A stretch of 32,980 nt of DNA. It comes from Seminavis robusta (taxonomy: Eukaryota > Bacillariophyta > Bacillariophyceae > Naviculales > Naviculaceae). The translations under genes and the position numbers were made by a program. Location: contig CAICTM010001256.1 of the NCBI GenBank assembly GCA_903772945.1, forward strand, positions 1-32,980, in the 5' to 3' direction. Below, one piece after another: positions 8,477-18,569 of this stretch; within the stretch, counting starts at the first letter, position 1; each line of letters starts with the position of its first letter. The notes below the pieces were generated by a model that worked only from the letters and a program-made list of their open reading frames with translations, was not told where the DNA came from and made no database searches.

Positions 8477-10440
8477 CAAAGTTGGGCAATTTGCTAGCCA
8501 TTTGATTTAGATTCATGAATACGTCTTGTAGGTTGCTACGGTACCGGTAGATTACAGCATCAACTTAGCCTTGCAAGTTGCAGCCATGGCTGTAAAAAAG
8601 ATTCCAGCCTTTGAAAGGACATGAACCAGCTCGGGAGTCGAGTTTGGATCGGATTCACCCATTTCCGATTTTGCTGCTGTAGCCCTGGCTGCCATGGATC
8701 TGTTCTGTCAACGGCCATAGGATTTCAGCATAGTGCCGGCGTGACTGATGAGTTTACAGGTAAGTGGTTGAGTGGTACAGCTTCCCGTTGCTCAAATAGC
8801 TGCCTCACTCGAGAAGAATCTCGCTCCCACTCTTGGTCCTTCAGCGGTCACAGGGGCTACCGGTACGATACCCTCGGCTTGGAGCTACAGTTGGTCGCTC
8901 ATGAGCCACGAAAAGGCGACGTAGACTCACACTCATCCAACAGCTTCCAAAACTAACCGAGCAGGCACCTCGCCTGATACCTGCGAATTAGCCGAGCAGT
9001 AGTGAAGGAAGTTGCAGCCAAGGACAGCTATATCAAGCGGTCCCTGACAGAATTTCAGGGCCGATCCAGATGGCTGGTCCTCAGCTGACGCTCTTGATTT
9101 GCCCGCTCACCACAGAAGCAAACCGGGCGCATCGGCTGGGGCGGCGTACTAACTAGAAGCTTGCTTTCGTTTCAGTGTCTCTGTACAGTATCTAGCTAGC
9201 TCGAACTGCTTGTACATGTACCGGTGATCCAGGTCCAGGTAAGGCAGTTTTACAATGTATGTAGGCAGAGCTGTAGGCAGTATGCAGCAGCATGATATCT
9301 TGCATGAAACCCTGCGTTATTTTTGCCTTTTGGGGGCTCAGGTACGGTAGCCTACCGGCGACCTGCACCGGCCGATTGGGGTGCCACTGGCCATACATAT
9401 TATACCGGTGGTCTATCATAGATAATGTGGTGTGCATCAAATTTTGACCACATGCAATCAGTTGCCGAGTGGCGCCAGTGGTCGCAACGGTACCGGTACC
9501 GTCCTGCCTACTGTATTGGATTGTGCGTACACGTACAGTCGTACCGGTGGCAGTGGGAATCGAATCTTCTGTAAGCCTGGACGGTACCGGGTACCGGTGC
9601 CAAATAAATGAAAGCACTTGACTCTTGACTCGGCTCGACTCGACTCGACTCGACTCAGCGGGCGCCGTTGCCCATTGCACGACGTGGTACGTGGTACTAG
9701 TACATGTACAATGTCATGAACTGAAGGGGAACGAGAAAGCTGCATTGCTGGCTATTGGAAAGGCGATTGTTCCGGTGGCATGCAGACTATGATACCTCCT
9801 CCAAAAATACTGTAAAACGTAAAACAGTTCCGAGGAGAAAACAGATTTCTGTCAAAGCTTCTTTGGCGTGAAGATTTCGTCCAATGTTAATTGAGCGGCT
9901 TCCTTCCTTTTATTCTCTTTATCAAGATACTTTCCTTTGGCTTTCCAGCAGTTTCGGACAAGTTTTGTATTTATTGAGGAAGCTTCCGCATGATTTAAGC
10001 CTGATTGCTGTATGTAGGGTGGTTGGACGAAAAGAGTACCTAGTATAGTCAGCCAGTACCTTCTCTATGAAGGGACTAGTCCAGCTTGCTTTCTGCTGTG
10101 TGTCACAGTTGTTAATGCGATCAGCTGCGCTCAGACATGTCAAGCACCTGAGTTGTTAACAACAGCGATGTCAAAGCTGTCAATAGAAAAGGGATCCTTA
10201 TTGGCTGTCTCCGAACTCGACTCAGTAATTTTTGTCGAGACAGACGTTCTTTAAAGTTCTTGGTTTAGTGTACATTATTCAGTACGAATGGATTCTCAAG
10301 GGGCTTTTCGATCAAGTTTTCACAAGTCTGACCGGTTCATCCCCACATAAGCTCCTTGATACCAGTGACTCCTGTGCAAGAATTTTAGATGCTCAGGTCC
10401 AGGTAACCTGGTTTCCACCGAGAAAAGCACATTGATACCA
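8477..10440. other. Long gap with ACCGGT repeats and a GACTC microsatellite
   Basis: No gene supported in nearly 2 kb. Open frames at 8621-8956 and 9192-9745 are Cys/Ser/Arg-rich or repeat-derived and match nothing I know. ACCGGT/GGTACC clusters occur at 8539-8550, 9488-9502 and 9583-9599. A mid-part around 8800-9150 is relatively GC-rich and could be an eroded element or an unrecognised noncoding transcript. Confidence 0.5.
9634..9656. repeat. CTCGA pentanucleotide microsatellite
   Basis: More than four tandem copies of CTCGA, flanked by degenerate GACTC units from about 9620. Confidence 0.85.
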
Positions 10441-10820
10441 GGAAAGTCCCGCAAAAGCTGGAATCCCTGAAAGGATCTGTAAAAGTGTTGAATTTGAGTT
10501 CAACATTGTTGACTTTTGTTAAACAGTTGTTCAACACTTATTTAAACACTTTTTAAACACTTTTTCAACAGTGTTGAATACTGTTTAACACTGAATTCAA
10601 CAGATGTTGAATCCATTATTAGATAGTTACAGTAAAAGTGTTGAAAATAATGTAAAAAAATGCAACAGTAAATCCAACAGTTGTTGAAACGGAGTCAACA
10701 TTAAATCAAGAGCTCTTCAACACTTTAATTAACCCTTTTTCAACACTTGTTGGATTTATTCAACAATCAGGCTGTTTAATTAAAGAGTATCGCAAAAACT
10801 CAGTTTTTGCGGGACTTTCC
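10441..10820. mobile_element. MITE-like element with 16-bp terminal inverted repeats
   Basis: GGAAAGTCCCGCAAAA at 10441-10456 is the exact reverse complement of TTTTGCGGGACTTTCC at 10805-10820, bounding a 380-bp, AT-rich, non-coding unit. The flanks read CCAGG at both ends (10438-10442 and 10819-10823), so a 5-bp target duplication with slightly shorter terminal repeats is an alternative reading. The interior is packed with TTCAACA and its complement TGTTGAA in both orientations, with GTAAAAGTGTTGAA near the left end and again at about 10632. A perfect 9-bp hairpin GCAAAAACT-C-AGTTTTTGC (10792-10810) abuts the right terminal repeat. No transposase is present, so it would be non-autonomous. 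The superfamily is not identified. Confidence 0.7.
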
Positions 10821-10997
10821 AGGGAAATTTTGGACCCGGCTGCGCCTGGCTGCACTGTGTGAGATGGTTCCCTGAAATCAAGAGCCAAAGCATCCGTGAA
10901 AGCATCTCACAATTTTCTTGAGAACAAAACCAACCTTCGCTCACAAAGCAGCAACAACACAAGAAGAAAGAAGAATATCATCAATAGCTAATCCAAA

Positions 10998-11585
10998 ATG
11001 AGCAGTGTAAGATTTGAGACTGTATTGCAAGTGCGTGAATACGAGCGCATTCTGGGAGATCACCCTGAAGTCAAGGGCGGAGGTCCTGCGCTATCTATTG
11101 GTTGGGCTTTTCTAGAGTCCACAGGTAGCTTGAAGGGGGATGATAGTACCGGTAGTGCTGAGGATAAGGAGAAGATTTCTCCCTTGAATGCAGACACTCG
11201 TCGCTTCATTCTCACGCATATCTACGATGTAAACAAACAAGAAATCGTCCAAGCGGAAAAGATTGCTAGAAGAGTACGAAAGCTACGCCAGGAAACCATT
11301 CAGGAATACAAGGACTCTCTGCTCGTCAAGTATGCAAACATGAACCTTAACCCTGAGGATGCAGCAATGGCCCCATCCACCACGGCCACTTCTAGCACTA
11401 TCAGTAACAGTTCTGGTACTAGCAAGACCAACAGCAAGCAAAGACAACGAAGAAGGAGAGCAGTGGCAAGTTCTACCAAAGACCTTATCTCAGATATGAC
11501 TAGCATGTCCAAAATGGCAAAGGCTTTCCAAACTTCTATCAGAAGAGCACCAAAGAGGGAAACAAGAATTGCCAGATCGGGATAG
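10998..11585 (+). CDS. Diatom-type REYERILGDHP-motif protein, function unknown
   Basis: A single-exon 195-residue protein from the ATG at 10998 (CCAAAATGA). The N-terminus VRFETVLQVREYERILGDHP, followed by an SIGWAF segment, matches a motif I associate with many short diatom proteins of unknown role. A helical, charged middle (about residues 75-115: DTRRFILTHI..., KIARRVRKLRQETIQEY) follows, then a Ser/Thr linker, a basic patch (KQRQRRRRA) and a basic C-terminus, suggesting a nuclear or nucleic-acid-associated protein (inference). No signal peptide or membrane segment. The MITE-like element ends about 180 bp upstream and may lie in the promoter. Confidence 0.8.
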   Translation: MSSVRFETVLQVREYERILGDHPEVKGGGPALSIGWAFLESTGSLKGDDSTGSAEDKEKISPLNADTRRFILTHIYDVNKQEIVQAEKIARRVRKLRQETIQEYKDSLLVKYANMNLNPEDAAMAPSTTATSSTISNSSGTSKTNSKQRQRRRRAVASSTKDLISDMTSMSKMAKAFQTSIRRAPKRETRIARSG

Positions 11586-12672
11586 CCAGAAAGATAATCA
11601 TGCTAAGCAAAACTATAAACCAGAAACTAAAAGCAAACTGTATGTAATAACCCGTCATCCTTCTCTTAGCTATTGTTTGTCGAGGCCTCAATTGTAGTCC
11701 TATCCTTTTTGAGGTGCCAAGGAAGGAGGATGCAACAACCTGGTTCTTGCCAGTTCTGGAGGTGCCTCTCAAGTTGTTCCGAATGCTTGCTTGATACTGG
11801 TACCAGTTTGATTCAGACTTTGCTTCGTTTGGGCTCGCCGATTGCTGTCCACTGCCAACTGTCAAAACTGTCAACAAAGAATAGATTAACCAATTGGCTT
11901 CTTTGCTTTGATCTCACCAGGTAGCTAGGGTAGCAGGCTGCTACTCCTCTCCTCCTCCTCGAGAGCGAAAAACACAGAAAGTCCAAAGGCATCTAGTGGA
12001 AGAACAAAGGGTCCGAGTCAGTCAAAAGCCCGTACAACCTGAGATCCCCATCTGGCCAGCCAACAACTACAAAGATAAAGGCAGACGCTATGAGAGATCA
12101 AGAGTGAAGCCTTTCGGAAAACAAGATCTTCGTAAAACATTTATTCAAGAGAGGTAGAGGAGACGAGGAGACAGCAAGCCATCGGAATGGTAATACTCCG
12201 GCTCACACACACACCGGGTCCTGGGGCGTGGCGACGCCAGCTGCCACACTGCTGAACGACAAGTCGTGAGCTGTCCTCGCTTGGAGTGTCCCTTGAACAG
12301 TGACTGACAGTGACTGGCTGTGAGTAACTTGTGCGCGTCGATCTTTCAACTCCCACAAGAAAGACACTCGCTGCTTCAGCCACATTGAATTCTCACACAG
12401 GACAGCAAAAAGGAACCTGGCAGCTACGGCGCTCCAACATGGATCTTGGGGAGGTTTTCTTGACTGCGCGCTTCTGGAAGGCTGATGGATCCGAAGAGCA
12501 TGGCGATTGAAGCTGGTTGTTTCTTTGGTTATCGCAGCTGTTACGCTGCAATCTTGAAAAACAACTACTCAGTGGTAATAACTGGCAATAAGGTTCTATT
12601 TTACATGTGAAGTGAAGGCAATGAATACAAACGAACCACCACAACCACTACATGTCGCTATTTGCGCCAACA
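11586..12672. other. Convergent intergenic gap
   Basis: Lies between two gene 3' ends. No gene supported: the frames at 11539-11877, 12141-12385 and 12393-12644 (all minus) lack any recognisable domain or splice structure. Confidence 0.5.
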
Positions 12673-15600
12673 CTATAGCACTTGACAGCTCCCGGCAGTA
12701 ACCGTAGCAGACGACGTGATGCCCTTGTTGGAGGCGAACACAACGTCGTCATCGTACATGAGAATGTAGTCGAAACCAACGCTGCCTTGGTCAGCATTCG
12801 ATGTATCGGTCGCAGTGAAAGTGAAACATTTTGTCACGTCAATACAAGTGTCCTCCCAGAAGTATCCATCAACGCTATCCGGGCCCGAACAGCTGTGGTC
12901 GTTGGCTGTCGAACCGCCCACAACTTCCGAACCTGATTCATCCGTCAACTTCCACTCTGCTTGATGGCATGTACGAACCATCATCCGCAGCATCCTAGTG
13001 CCATCGGAACAAGTCATGCACTCACTGCCAAAGAATATACGCTTGGCGTGCCCGGAGAAGCTTTCACGATCCAAATCTTCGCCGTCGAGGAACAAGTCGT
13101 ATCTGCCAGGCGCCTCCAAGCCTGCGTTGCTCGCGGTATTGTAAATGGTAAAGGCATGGCAAATCTGGCGGTCGAGACAGACCTCTTCCACTAGAGTTGC
13201 TACGATGAAAGGATACGGCCCGCCTGTCAGCTGGATTTCTCCACTGCTCTTGTCTTCCAGCTCCCACAAAGTGTTCTGAGGAGAGTAATCAGTGGTTAAC
13301 GACAGACGGAAGTGGTGTGAATGACCAGCAGGGCACAAGGTCGTGGGAAGGGAGTAGGTATCAATGCTACCGGCTTCCATGGTAGCTGAATAAGGCAGAC
13401 CAACCACCAGATGCGATCCATCTGCTGACAAGGCAATTGATGTGTGCGATCCAGGTAGATTTCCTGGAAGGGGATCTCCCTCGATGCGCCAGCCATTGGT
13501 TATCCACCGAAAGGTGGTGACAACATCAGTGTTGGGATAGGCAGACGCGGCAATTGTCAAACCATCCTGGCTCAATGCGACTGACCACGGCAGGAAATCG
13601 TTGTCGCACACCTCGTTGTCAAGAGGAGGAGAGATTCGCCGCATCCAAGTAGAAGACGATTCATCCCACGTATACAAGAGAATGTCAAGGGATGGACACT
13701 CTGAAATACCGATCGCAATGGTAGATCCGTCATCTGAAAGAGCCAGTTGCCGTTGAAGGACTTCAGCATTTGTTTCCATGACAATACCTCCCTTCGGTTG
13801 ATAGATCTTGCCATCCCATTCGTACACTCGAAGCACATTCCTTCGCCGAGATGGGTTTTCCAGAAACACAGCCATTATATCACCATGCTCGGAGAGTTTC
13901 AAAGCCGTGACCGCGGCAGTGGCTTGGCTGGGGAGGGGCAGTCGCACGGATATTGATGTTCCATTGACGGCCGATGCGGTGGCAGAGATTTCCTCGGGTA
14001 CAGCGCGAGCGGTGCGGTTGCCTTCGTAGTAGTCCCCGGAGACTTCGTAGACCACCACAGAGGCTGGCTCGGCCAATCCGTAGGCGACGACTCTTCCATT
14101 ATTGGACATGGAATAGGCCTCTGGTCCAATCTTCCCATGGACATTCATGATCTCATCCACTTTTTTACACTTTACGTCAACTCCACACTTGAATACATCC
14201 ACGCGCTTTGGACCCCCCTTCTTTGCGACTCCAATCATCAAGAGGAGCGGGGAGCGAAACCCAGGATTATTCCTCCAATGTACTGGTCCTCCAGACAGGT
14301 CCAAAGATATTCCAAAGTGAGAGTCTGGAAGACCATCCAGTACTTCTCGTTCTACCCAAATGGACCCGTCCTTGTCGTAAATTCTTACGCGAGACTGTTC
14401 CGGTTCTCCCATTGCCAGCAACGTTCCAGCCTGAGAAGTCGCGACGGCATAGCCTGCCAACGACAAAGGATCGCCCACAATGTGGTTGTCATGGAGTAAT
14501 TGCCACCGGTCGGGTGGCAGGTTGCAGTTAGGATATCCCTGGTTCGTGTGCCCATTTAGTTCTTCGCCACAGGTAAACTCATGCGAGCTGATGCAGGTAG
14601 CTTCGCAACAATCCCCGCCATCAAATTCAAAGTACGGAATATTATAGTTTTGGTCGCAGCGTCCGTTAGCAACCGGTGACTTTTCGCAAAGCGATCCATG
14701 AGCTCCAATGGCACAGGAGCATGTTCCTTGGACACAAACTCCATCGAAATGGCAAGGGTTGAAATCATCGTTGCAGTAGCCACAAACCATCCGTGCTTCT
14801 GTGGGACGGGCTTCGTTGGGAGCCTGAATTTCTGTTTGGTTGATACTTGATTTCGTGATGGCTTCGTAGAAGAGTATTCCAATGGGCTGAGGGGCATCGG
14901 CTGGAGTTGCAATATCCATTGGTTCGGAGATGAATTCCACAGCGTAATTTGTCCAGTGTCCATGGAAGTTATCAAAGAACTTGATCAGTTCCTGCAGTGC
15001 AGTCTCCTTCGAGTTGAATTGTGTCCAGTTTGCACTTGGTGATATCAGTCCAGTGTGCGTTGAGACCCATCGTCTACCCGTGTAAAAGACGAGCAAATGA
15101 TGACCTGGCAAAGGGCATCGAACAAAAAAGCGAACAACTGTGAGAGAATACTTTCTAGGTGACACGGCCACTTCATTCAAAGACCACGAATGTAGCAACG
15201 TACCATGTAGCAAATGTCCGGCAAAGACTGGTTTGTTGTAGGCTTCAATGAGTCGTGGGGGGTTCTGCGATTTGTCCATGAGTATATCGAGTCCGCCTTC
15301 CAAGTGTAGCGCAATTTCGTTGTTTTTCAAAAAAGACCCCGAAACTCGAGCATCAAGCTGTAGTTTGGGACATGGCTGCAAGAATTCGCAGCGTAGTCCG
15401 TACCATCCTTGATCGCAGGAACATACAGCGTTGGAGCATGTTCCCCGGCCACTGCAGTGATCTCCCGTGTCGGCATTGTATGTGTGCCCGCAATCAAAGC
15501 AATGCAAAAAGAATGGCTCTAGGACGGTTTCTCGTTTGAATTCATCTCGTACATACCACTGTATATCGACGACTTTGGTCAAGTCAAACTCGGATGTTTT

Positions 15601-17181
15601 GGACGATCGCGCATAGTAATCCTGGCACGTGCTGGTAGGGAATTGTCCATCGAGGGAAGATTTCCATTGTAGTACCCAGTATCCATTATCGGCACAGTAG
15701 ACGAATCGCGTTCCACCGGCGGCACGATCCGTGTACTGTACGTGTCGACTGGAGAATATCAATCCATCGGCGTTGGTCAAGTCGTATAAACCGGAAAAGG
15801 TTCCCATTTCCGGTCGAAGTTCGTCTCCCATTTGCACAATGATGGTTCCACAGAGGTATTCTCCTCCAGTTTGCTTGAACCGTACCAAAACCCATCCTGC
15901 GAGCATGATTGCAGAATGGATACCATCATGAATGTCTTTCTGGCTTGCACCATAGCTTTTGGAACGGGATATGATGCATCACTTATTTTGGTGGCATGAT
16001 CCAAACAAGTTTCTCCAGCAAATCCTTGTTTGGATAGAAAGAACGCAGCTTCATCGAGTTGTCCGACAAATGCCAATGCTGTAAAGTTGAGTAGCAAGTC
16101 AATGACGGTTGAACTTGTGACAATGAGTAAAAAGTTCGTGATCAATCCGAGTGACCCTCCCAGCATTCTTGCAAATACGGATAATACGAATTTCCATCGA
16201 TTGGAGTGTGGAAATGCCACTTGCATCTCGGCTCCGTATCCTTCTCGCAGCATGTCGAGTCCGGTTCTAATGTCGTCTTGTGTAATGACGGCAATGATAA
16301 TGGCAATAATCTGTGCGATCCATACGGGCCAGTTGACATTTGCGGGAACTCCAAACAGATTTTCGGACGCCTGATCGACGTCTAGTAAGTTCATGACCAT
16401 GAGTACGTAAATGGCGACCTGAAAGAGTAGGACTCCGATTCCCATGTAAAAGGGTGCACTGCTGACGGGAGTGGCGAGTAAGAATCCGAATGTATCTTCA
16501 GATAGATGCTGTTCTAGCATATCGTCCTTGACGTTTCCGTCTTCTCCAATGACGACGGTGGAACTTCGTTTGTTTCTGCGATTCTTGCTGTGTCGACTGG
16601 CCCGGGAATGCGCCATGGACATGTCTCCTTGAACGAAGCTGCTATCCCGTCTTCGGTTGTGAACGTTGCCACGAGTGGAATCCTTTCCTGCTTCTTCGTC
16701 ATCTTCGTCGTCGTCTTCATCGTCACTGCTGGAAAAGGAAACACTCTTACTGGCTCTGCTGCCCGTACCGGTATGCATGCTCGTGCTGCACTGGCATTGG
16801 TCACGGCCTGTTCCGGATCCTGAGCAGCAATGATGAGCGGGACTGCTTCCAGTTCGTCAATCCCGGCTGGAGGAAGTCCCGCATGACTCTCGAGTCTCCT
16901 CACTTGCTGCTGAAGGTCTTGAATGCAAACTTTCATGATTTTGTTTTCATGGGCCATTTGAGCATCTCGTCTGCATTGCTAATATTATTATTGTTATTAG
17001 TGTTGCTACTAGCGCCCGTAGCGGAAGCCATGCGACGAGGTTTCTTCTTGGTGCTGCTGGCGCGACTCAACATTTCAATGTGATCGTCCACGTCCAACAC
17101 GCTCTCGTAGACTTCACTACTGTCGCCGTCGTTGGTAGCGATCGTACTGCTGTTGCTTACGGTGCGGTTGGGAGGCGCCAT
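12673..17181 (-). CDS. Multi-pass membrane protein with EGF, LNR and propeller-like ectodomain; frame broken twice
   Basis: Roughly 1450 codons from the ATG at 17179-17181 (AAGATGG). In order: a low-complexity cytosolic N-terminus; a coiled-coil-like stretch (MAHENKIMKVCIQDLQQQ); an acidic/Ser region (SFSSSDDEDDDEDDEE); five hydrophobic helices (IGVLLFQVAIYVLMVM, VWIAQIIAIIIAVI, two around LGGSLGLITNFLLIV and IDLLLNFTALAFV, and FMMVSIL/MLAGWVLV). The ectodomain has an EGF-like module (CSGRGTCSNAVCSCDQGWYG, about 15400-15470), a second EGF (about 14700-14790), a Notch-like LNR (NGRCDQNYNIPYFEFDGGDC), repeated LSxDGxxxAxGxP blades (14520-13350), and two Cys-rich C-terminal modules. One good intron is 16791-16903 (GTGAGG...GCCAG, 113 bp). 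The frame also shifts near 16957-16959 and near 15906-15915 with no good splice pair, so sequence errors or pseudogene damage are possible. Function is unknown; adhesion or a receptor role is inferred. Confidence 0.75.
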
Positions 17182-18569
17182 CTTGCTCTTGCTCTATCAA
17201 TCACTATTGTTTCTACTTGTGGAGATAGAAGTCGCTGCTGGAACCGATGAAGTGAGAAAGATTGTGGCTTTGACTTTTGAAATTTCTTTTCGGCTCTTTC
17301 GAGCGTGATGTCAGAACAATGACTGCTTCCATCTCATCCATGACTGTGAAAGGATCTATGACTTCCTTCACACTGGTTACGTGGGATGTAAGTACCAATC
17401 GACAGTAAATCCTTCAAACGTGTGCCCTAATCAATTCATGTGCTCCAGGAGAAGGTTCTTTCTTTTATTTAACAAAGGGTGACAATTCAGCGTCACAAGA
17501 GGGATCACTGAGTAAGCGAATGGAGGGACCAGTGGTTGTCGAGCTTCTCTCACCAACTAGCTAGCTCGCCCTCCACTCTTTGCAACGAGCAGAAGCAGCT
17601 GTCCCTTCCTTCTTCACTGGTCCCATGCTATGACGGTCTTTCGATCTGAAACAGTAGCCATCAGGAGCAGCTAGCTAAAGCAGTTGATTTGCATTTGCTT
17701 CAGAGGCAACTTCAGAAGGAAAGAGAGGTGCGTGGTGATTTGACACTCCCTCCAAGCTACCGTACCTAGTTCCGTGCCTCTCTAAGTAGTATGACTAACA
17801 TCTCGAGCAAAAGAAAGGGCGTCCGACGTTGATTGCCCAGGCCAATCCACTGCTCTCGCTCAACCATCCAAACACGAAACCACCAATCTAGTCCAGCTAG
17901 CAATCGCTGTGCCTCTGCCATGTTTCCACCAGCGTCTATAGACGACCAAGCCAGCGCAATCAACCAACTTTAAGCTTTTTGACAAAGACAGGCACTCTTC
18001 ACTATTCTCCTTTGCTGCTGTACCACGACCGGTTGCTACAGGTGAGCACGTGGGGTAGTTCATCCCAAGAGTCAACGTTAAATCTTCTTTTGTTTCCGCG
18101 ATCAAGAAGTTGAATCCAAGCCAGCGAAGTTTAGTGACTGACTCAGCCCAGCCCTTCAAAGGAGCTCTGCCCATCGTACCGGTCCAGCACCATGATGAAT
18201 GAACATCATGGAAGATGAAGAAGCTTTGTGCAAGATGTAGCGCTAATAGTTGATTTCTTTTATGGTGCCTAATGTGCAGTATGAAGGTATTGCTTTCTTC
18301 TCGATAGTTTGCGTCTCTAGTCTGATCTTTTCTGTCGCGCCGCCAATGCGCTGAGAGATTTTGCGGCTGATTCGATTCGATTCCTCTGGAGCTAGCGCCG
18401 TCGCCCTCTCAAAAAGTAAAATCAGCCATGAACGCGACAAAGCACCCGACAATTTTCACCAGTTCGAACGGTTCGGTCGCCGTGCCACCAAACGACGCAT
18501 CCCTATCTGCGGTCGTTTTTCATGCTCGCCGGACAGTGCGTTGTTGTAATTTGTTTGTTTGTTTGTTCC
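17182..18569. other. Intergenic gap, presumed promoter of the EGF/LNR gene
   Basis: No gene supported over 1.4 kb. The frame at 17860-18174 (minus) has no recognised domain. A CTAGCTAGCTCG run lies at about 17560 and a (GTTT)n run at about 18550-18567, just 3' of the amine oxidase. Confidence 0.5.

Noticed and set aside
8621..8956. Plus-strand frame, 111 codons, in the gap after the monooxygenase
   Set aside because: No domain, signal peptide or splice structure; Cys/Ser/His-rich chance composition.
10480..10780. CRISPR-like array suggested by repeated TTCAACA words
   Set aside because: Words are short, irregularly spaced and in both orientations, inside a terminal-inverted-repeat element in a eukaryotic genome.
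17860..18174. Minus-strand frame, 104 codons, in the gap before the EGF/LNR gene
   Set aside because: No recognisable motif and no supporting context; kept as noncoding.
18360..18400. TTCGATTCGATTCC, resembling a tRNA T-arm
   Set aside because: No matching acceptor, D or anticodon stems around it; it is a short ATTCG repeat.
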